A DNA stretch of 64,000 bases from Bernardetia sp. MNP-M8 (GTDB taxonomy: Bacteria > Bacteroidota > Bacteroidia > Cytophagales > Bernardetiaceae): NCBI RefSeq assembly GCF_037126285.1, contig NZ_CP147012.1, forward strand, positions 1,302,001 through 1,366,000, given 5' to 3'. Of this stretch, positions 59,601-64,000 are shown in pieces. The number at the start of each line of letters is the position of its first letter. Position 1 is the first letter of the stretch. Made by a program: the position numbers and the translations under genes. The notes beneath the pieces were generated by a model. It did not search any database. It saw nothing but the letters and a program-made list of their open reading frames with translations, and was not told where the DNA came from.

Positions 59601-60716
59601 TTAAAACTCTGTCTTCATATTTATTAATTTTCCATTTACTCCTGCTTTCTTTAAGTCTAATTGTAGCTTTTGTATTTTTTCTTTGTTTTGATAATTTCCA
59701 GCTAAGACTAAGAAATGCAGATCCCGATTGTATTGATCAATGTAAACAAAAACATCTTCTAAACCTCCCTGCATCAAGTATTCACAATAATCTAAAGCTC
59801 CTTCAATTTCATCAAATTCTGCTACTTGGACTGCCCATAAATTCTGAGGAACTCGGTAGCCTTTAGCATCATATAAAAATGGTTCTTTAGGGTCAAATGA
59901 CACATAAGGAGCATAATAAGGCGTAATAGGAGCAATTTTTCCAGATTGATCTTTCAATGGAATAAACCAATCATTTTGTACGACTTCAAAACCCGAAAAC
60001 TCTTCGTCTGTTCCTTTAATAAACAAATAATAACTGTTTCCTTCGTGCTTTATATCAACTGCCTTTCCTTCTTTATCAAATGAAAATACAGTAACTAATC
60101 CATAAAGTGATTTATCTTCTGTTGGAATTTTGTCTTCTTCAATATTAGGAGGAAGTTGAGAAGCTACACGAATAAAATCCATTACACCATCACTATTATA
60201 GTCTCCAAAAGTAAATGTTTCACCATATACACTTGCAAAAGAGTTAGCTGTTACATTATTAGGGTCTGTAATATCATATAAATTGTAACAACGATACAAA
60301 CAACCTTTATGCAAACAATCTTCTCTAAAACTAAAGAAGCAAAGATATTTTCTTCCCAAATATTCAAATTCATAAATATCTAAAAAGTTAGAAATATTTT
60401 TCTGACTTCCTCTTTCAGCATCACAATAAAACCCATATTCTTTTCCATTAATTAAAAGTCCTGTTGGATTAGGATTTAAAATATGATGGTATTGAGGTCC
60501 ATTAACAAAATAAACCGAAAAATTTCCATACAAGCCAGAATATACTGTAAGGGTAGTATCTCCTTTTTCATCAAAGCCTGAAGGCAAAGGATGAGACTTT
60601 ACTTCTACTTGTTCTTGAACGAGCATAGGAAAAGTATAAATAGCTTGTGCTTTACTGTTTTGATGAAAAGCCAAAACAGTTAAAACAAAGAGTAATAATA
60701 GAATATTTTTTTTCAT
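59601..60716 (-). CDS. Exported protein with EF-hand-like loop and SPOR-like C terminus (paralog B)
   Basis: A 371-residue paralog of the 58321-59451 protein. Signal peptide residues 1-23 (NSKAQAIY). Shared blocks include VYFVNGPQYHHILNPNPTGL, the 'FYCDAERGSQKNISNFLDIYE' type segment, GDYNSDGVMDFIRVASQ (EF-hand-like loop) and a C-terminal SPOR-like module VQVAEFDEIEGALDYCEYL with FLVLAGNYQNKEKIQKLQ. The two genes are co-directional with 149 bp between, so they may be independent transcripts. Both are conserved in length. Function unknown beyond the suggestion from the SPOR-like end. Confidence 0.75.
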   Translation of the reverse strand: MKKNILLLLFVLTVLAFHQNSKAQAIYTFPMLVQEQVEVKSHPLPSGFDEKGDTTLTVYSGLYGNFSVYFVNGPQYHHILNPNPTGLLINGKEYGFYCDAERGSQKNISNFLDIYEFEYLGRKYLCFFSFREDCLHKGCLYRCYNLYDITDPNNVTANSFASVYGETFTFGDYNSDGVMDFIRVASQLPPNIEEDKIPTEDKSLYGLVTVFSFDKEGKAVDIKHEGNSYYLFIKGTDEEFSGFEVVQNDWFIPLKDQSGKIAPITPYYAPYVSFDPKEPFLYDAKGYRVPQNLWAVQVAEFDEIEGALDYCEYLMQGGLEDVFVYIDQYNRDLHFLVLAGNYQNKEKIQKLQLDLKKAGVNGKLINMKTEF

Positions 60717-60973
60717 AATTAAAGAATATTTTGAAAATGATTAGTAAAAATCAAATTATAATCAGAGTGAAGTATTTTAAGATAGTATTTTACAGATAAT
60801 ATAGAAAAGTTTAAAAAATGGAATTAAAGAAGCTATTTTGATTTCTCTAATCAAAGGTATATATCCAAAATACGAACCAAAAATGTTATTTGTATCTTTC
60901 TAGATTTATTTTAAGGTTCAATTTAACTAAAAATATAAAAAACAGGAAACATAGTATTGATTGCCCCATTTCT

Positions 60974-61396
60974 TTACTCTTCATTTTTTTTTGCTTTGTT
61001 ATTTAATTCCTCAATATGATGATATGTACTATGCAAGTTATTTAGCTGAGCTAATAGTTGTTGGTCAGTCATTTTTTTCTCTTGTACTAAAGTATGCAAA
61101 TCTTTACTTTGTTTCACTAATTTTTGTAAGGTATTTTGAAGTTCAGTTTTCAACTTTTGAGTCTCATTTTTCTCGAAATAAGCTGGTAATTTAGAGTTCA
61201 AAAGATTTTCAGCAGCTTCTACAAGCTCATCAGAATCATTTTTGACAGGCTCAAAATCTCCATCCTCAGCAGGATGAAAAGTAAGTGCAATAGCTTGATG
61301 AAATACTTCTAGCTCTTCCCAAACATCTATTTGAACAAATGAACTAAAAGCTATAAAAATAAACGCTAAAGTAAGGGATGAAAATAAATGTTTCAT
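60974..61396 (-). CDS. Small secreted helical protein of unknown function
   Basis: A 140-residue exported protein (signal peptide residues 1-20, FIAFSSFVQI). The mature part is almost entirely helical: VWEELEVFHQAIALTFHPAE, LVEAAENLLNSKLPAYF, LKTELQNTLQKLVKQSKDL, and DQQLLAQLNNLHSTYHHIEE. The regular histidines (FHQAIALTFHP, LHSTYHHIEE) suggest a four-helix bundle that may bind metal or heme, but no CXXCH or other diagnostic motif is present. It stands alone between the SPOR paralog and the thioesterase, 32 bp after the thioesterase stop. Confidence 0.65.
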   Translation of the reverse strand: MKHLFSSLTLAFIFIAFSSFVQIDVWEELEVFHQAIALTFHPAEDGDFEPVKNDSDELVEAAENLLNSKLPAYFEKNETQKLKTELQNTLQKLVKQSKDLHTLVQEKKMTDQQLLAQLNNLHSTYHHIEELNNKAKKNEE

Positions 61397-61428
61397 GTTT
61401 TTAAATAATTTGAGATAAAAAATATATA

Positions 61429-61968
61429 CTAAACACTTGTCTTATTTTGTTTTTGACTTTTGTAAAATGTAGTCAATTCTTTTACACGCTCATCAAAAGT
61501 AGTTTCTTCAAGATTGAATTCATTTAGAATTACTTTTGAGAAAAATTCTTTAATATTTTCTGTGTGATTCGTTCTTCGTCCGTTAGTAAGATTAATAAAA
61601 ACAAGTTTCATCCAAAGAAGTGATTTTAATTGCGTTTCGTCTTTGTTAAGCATTCGACATTCAATCATCAAATTTGAGTCATCATAAAAAACAGTTGCTG
61701 TTCGGATTACAATTTCTTCTCCATAAACAGCTGAACGCAAATATGCCAATTCTTGTTTCTGAACTACCCAACCTTTTTTTTCTTCATTTATAAAATCTAC
61801 CAATCTCCACCCATAATCATAAGTTACTTGATTATCTCTTCCATCAAGAAAATAATCTAAATATCTGCCATTGTTAAGATGCCCATAAGGGTCGCAATCT
61901 TGAAAACGAACCAGCATTTCTGTTTTTGATAATGGATTTATTTTGTGTTTGGGCTGAGGAAGTTGCAT
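61429..61968 (-). CDS. Acyl-CoA thioesterase-like hotdog protein
   Basis: A 179-residue protein of the 4-hydroxybenzoyl-CoA thioesterase (hotdog) family. The N-terminal motif RFQDCDPYGHLNNGRYLDYF with the catalytic-type Asp and the HLNN box is diagnostic, followed by YAYLRSAVYGEEIVIRTATVF-type beta strands (here ELAYLRSAVYGEEIVIRT) and a WMKLVFINLTNGRRTNH end. It hydrolyses acyl-CoA thioesters of unknown chain length. It precedes the 140-residue gene with a 32 bp gap, and the two may be co-transcribed. Confidence 0.88.
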   Translation of the reverse strand: MQLPQPKHKINPLSKTEMLVRFQDCDPYGHLNNGRYLDYFLDGRDNQVTYDYGWRLVDFINEEKKGWVVQKQELAYLRSAVYGEEIVIRTATVFYDDSNLMIECRMLNKDETQLKSLLWMKLVFINLTNGRRTNHTENIKEFFSKVILNEFNLEETTFDERVKELTTFYKSQKQNKTSV

Positions 61969-62103
61969 AACTAAATAATGAAATGAGTAAATTGAATAAT
62001 TTATAAGATTACAAATCTACCTAATTTTGATTAAAATTTTATATCTAATTCTCTAAAATTCAACTTCTTTATTCTATTTGAAAATTATTATTATTGACAC
62101 TAA

Positions 62104-62138
62104 AAAACGCACAAAACTTTATAAATTTTATGCGTTTT
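62104..62138 (-). terminator. Terminator of guaB
   Basis: AAAACGCA / TGCGTTTT stem extended by A-T pairs, followed on the minus strand by TTTTTT, 22 bp after the guaB stop. Confidence 0.75.
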
Positions 62139-62159
62139 ATTTACTTACTAATCAAAAAA

Positions 62160-63704
62160 TTAGTTTCTACTATAATTCGGAGCTTCACGAGTTATCATTA
62201 CATCGTGGGGATGACTTTCTCTCATTCCTGCATTGGTAATTTTGACAAACTGTGCTTTTTGCAAATCTTCAATTGAAGCTGCACCACAATAGCCCATTCC
62301 TGCTTTAAGTCCACCCACAAGTTGATAAATCACTTCAGCAGCTTTTCCTTTGTAGGCAACTCTTCCAGTAATTCCTTCTGGAACAAGTTTTTTAATATCA
62401 TCTTCTGTATCTTGGAAATAACGGTCTTTTGAGCCATCTTCCATTGCTTCTATCGAACCCATTCCACGATAATATTTGAATTTTCTTCCTTCATAAATTA
62501 TCATTTCCCCAGGTGCTTCGTCTGTTCCTGCCAAAAGTGAACCTATCATAATACAAGATGCACCTGCTGCAATAGCTTTGACTAAATCTCCTGAAAAACG
62601 TACTCCTCCATCTGCAATAATTGGAACTCCTGTTCCTTTTACAGCCTCAGCAGCTTCAAAAACAGCCGATAATTGTGGCATTCCTACTCCTGCAATGATT
62701 CTAGTTGTACAGATACTTCCAGGTCCTACACCTACTTTTACAGCATCTGCACCTGCCTCTGCAAGAGCTTTTGCACCTGCACCTGTGGCTACATTTCCTA
62801 CAATAACTTGAAGTTTTGGATAAGTAGATTTTACCTTTTTGAGCATTTCTATAACACCTTTTGAGTGTCCGTGAGCTGTATCAATCGTTATAACATCAAC
62901 GGCAGATTTTACAAGTGCAGCAACTCTTTCTAAAGTATCACCAGTAACACCAACGGCAGCACCTACACGCAAGCGACCACGTTCGTCTTTACAGGCATTT
63001 GGTCTATCACTATTTTTGAGAATATCTTTGTAGGTAATAAGTCCTACAAGATTGTTTTCATCATCAATAATTAATAGCTTTTCGATTTTATTTGCATCTA
63101 AAATTGATTCTGCTTGTTGCAAATCAACACCTTCTTTTGCTGTAATCAGATTTTTAGAGGTCATTATATCTGAAACAGGAAGCGAAAGGTTTTTCTGAAA
63201 ACGCAAATCTCTATTTGTAAGGATGCCAATCAATTTTTTGTTTTCATCAATAACAGGGATTCCACCAATTTTGAATTCTTTCATCAAGCGATTTGCATCA
63301 GCAAGGGTTTGGTTAGGAAAAACAGTTACTGGGTCGGTAATCATTCCACTTTCCGAACGTTTTACTTTTCTTACCTGTTCAGCTTGACGTGCAATGCTCA
63401 TATTTTTATGAATAAAAGCAATTCCTCCTTCTTGAGCAATAGCAATTGCCATTTCAGCCTCGCTAACCGTATCCATTGCAGCCGAAACAATCGGAACATT
63501 CAATGTAATTGTTTTGGTAAGTCTAGTTTTGGTTTGCGTATTTCTTGGAAGAGTTTCAGAGTAAGCAGGTACGAGCAATACGTCATCGTAAGTGAGAGCT
63601 TCCATTAAGAATTTGGAAGCAAAAGCATCAGAAAAACTCTGGCTTTGTAAGTTTGGGTGGCTAGTTGTAGCTGCACCGTTTTGGGTTGTGGAATTTTCAG
63701 GCAT
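62160..63704 (-). CDS. guaB: IMP dehydrogenase
   Basis: A 514-residue IMP dehydrogenase that oxidises IMP to XMP, the first committed step of GMP synthesis. It shows the '[20 protein letters not shown]' start, two CBS domains at about residues 115-235 ([40 protein letters not shown]), the active-site loop '[19 protein letters not shown]' with catalytic cysteine, and '[20 protein letters not shown]' of the flap, then [10 protein letters not shown] and the C-terminal block. The ATG at 63704 is preferred over an in-frame TTG two codons upstream. A TAATTTTG box lies ~35 bp upstream. Confidence 0.96.
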   Translation of the reverse strand: MPENSTTQNGAATTSHPNLQSQSFSDAFASKFLMEALTYDDVLLVPAYSETLPRNTQTKTRLTKTITLNVPIVSAAMDTVSEAEMAIAIAQEGGIAFIHKNMSIARQAEQVRKVKRSESGMITDPVTVFPNQTLADANRLMKEFKIGGIPVIDENKKLIGILTNRDLRFQKNLSLPVSDIMTSKNLITAKEGVDLQQAESILDANKIEKLLIIDDENNLVGLITYKDILKNSDRPNACKDERGRLRVGAAVGVTGDTLERVAALVKSAVDVITIDTAHGHSKGVIEMLKKVKSTYPKLQVIVGNVATGAGAKALAEAGADAVKVGVGPGSICTTRIIAGVGMPQLSAVFEAAEAVKGTGVPIIADGGVRFSGDLVKAIAAGASCIMIGSLLAGTDEAPGEMIIYEGRKFKYYRGMGSIEAMEDGSKDRYFQDTEDDIKKLVPEGITGRVAYKGKAAEVIYQLVGGLKAGMGYCGAASIEDLQKAQFVKITNAGMRESHPHDVMITREAPNYSRN

Positions 63705-63736
63705 GTGCAAATAATGTAATGTTTCTATTTGCCATA

Positions 63737-63766
63737 CAAAATTAAGGAATTATTTGGATTTACAAG
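63737..63766 (-). promoter_or_regulatory. Candidate guaB promoter
   Basis: On the minus strand, CTTG at a -33-like position (63766-63763), an 18-base spacer, and TAATTTTG (63744-63737) matching TAnnTTTG. Predicted transcript start is about 25 bases before the ATG. Confidence 0.45.
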
Positions 63767-63940
63767 TATTTAGATGAAATATTATTTTACAATTAAAACT
63801 ACTTAACTAATTCTTAACACTAAGAAATTAGTTGACCTTTTATTTTTTGGTCAAAAACTTGGTTAATAAAATAATTGAAAGTAAAAATAAACTATTGATA
63901 AAGCATTAACTAGATTCATTATCCATCTTATGATTTTAAA

Positions 63941-63975
63941 TTTGACAAAAAATGAATTACTTTTTAGTATTTTTG
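63941..63975 (+). promoter_or_regulatory. Candidate promoter facing the right edge
   Basis: TTTG (63941-63944), a 23-base spacer and TATTTTTG (63968-63975) on the plus strand. Any gene it drives would begin beyond the window. Confidence 0.4.
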
Positions 63976-64000
63976 TAAAAGGAGTATTTGAACCAAATTA

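Overview
The window reads as a chromosomal segment of a low-GC, probably marine or aquatic, gliding Bacteroidota of the Cytophagia type. A Bernardetia/Flexibacter-like organism would fit, but that is inference. The evidence is: two GldN-family type IX secretion (T9SS) proteins, a giant protein with a gliding-motility C-terminal sorting domain, two SusC/SusD pairs, several TAnnTTTG-type -7 promoter boxes, start codons preceded by A-rich rather than Shine-Dalgarno sequence, and Bacteroidota-typical families (DUF4230, DUF2807, PepSY-like, FadL-like).

Layout. 0-6 kb: a small unknown gene, tandem gldN paralogs, an unknown membrane protein flanked by an intact DUF4230 gene and a remnant of its 3' end, then tsaE-ald. 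6-19 kb: a PKD-repeat lipoprotein, a 7TM-DISM/SpoIIE receptor phosphatase, an LpxL-like acyltransferase, a MITE-like element, a DUF2807 lipoprotein and a 1754-residue T9SS cargo protein. 19-31 kb: rseP, a pore-less voltage-sensor-like protein, a SIMPL protein, uvrC, a FadL-like porin, a BioF-like synthase and a PepSY-like protein. 31-35 kb: a COG2509 flavoprotein whose 3' end and neighbouring lipoprotein gene form a ~0.9 kb tandem duplication; one copy received a MITE-like insertion with a 6-bp target duplication. ndk follows. 35-40 kb: an M48 protease, fabI and a YhhN protein. 40-44.3 kb: tRNA-Trp / secE-nusG-rplK-rplA-rplJ-rplL, ending in a terminator with no rpoB after it. 44.4-54.6 kb: two susCD pairs with nearly identical susC 5' ends and matching promoters. 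55-64 kb: pgk interrupted by a complete IS4-family element at its last codons, an Mpo1-like gene, two SPOR-domain paralogs, a thioesterase and guaB.

The genes are mostly housekeeping (translation, nucleotide metabolism, fatty-acid synthesis, glycolysis, DNA repair, regulated proteolysis) mixed with cell-surface functions (T9SS, SusCD uptake, lipoproteins, signalling). I saw no phage, CRISPR array or dedicated defence island.

The most informative signals are small-scale rearrangements readable at base resolution: the IS insertion that replaces the last five pgk codons, the empty/occupied site pair for the MITE-like element, and two places where a gene's 3' end is duplicated around an accessory gene.
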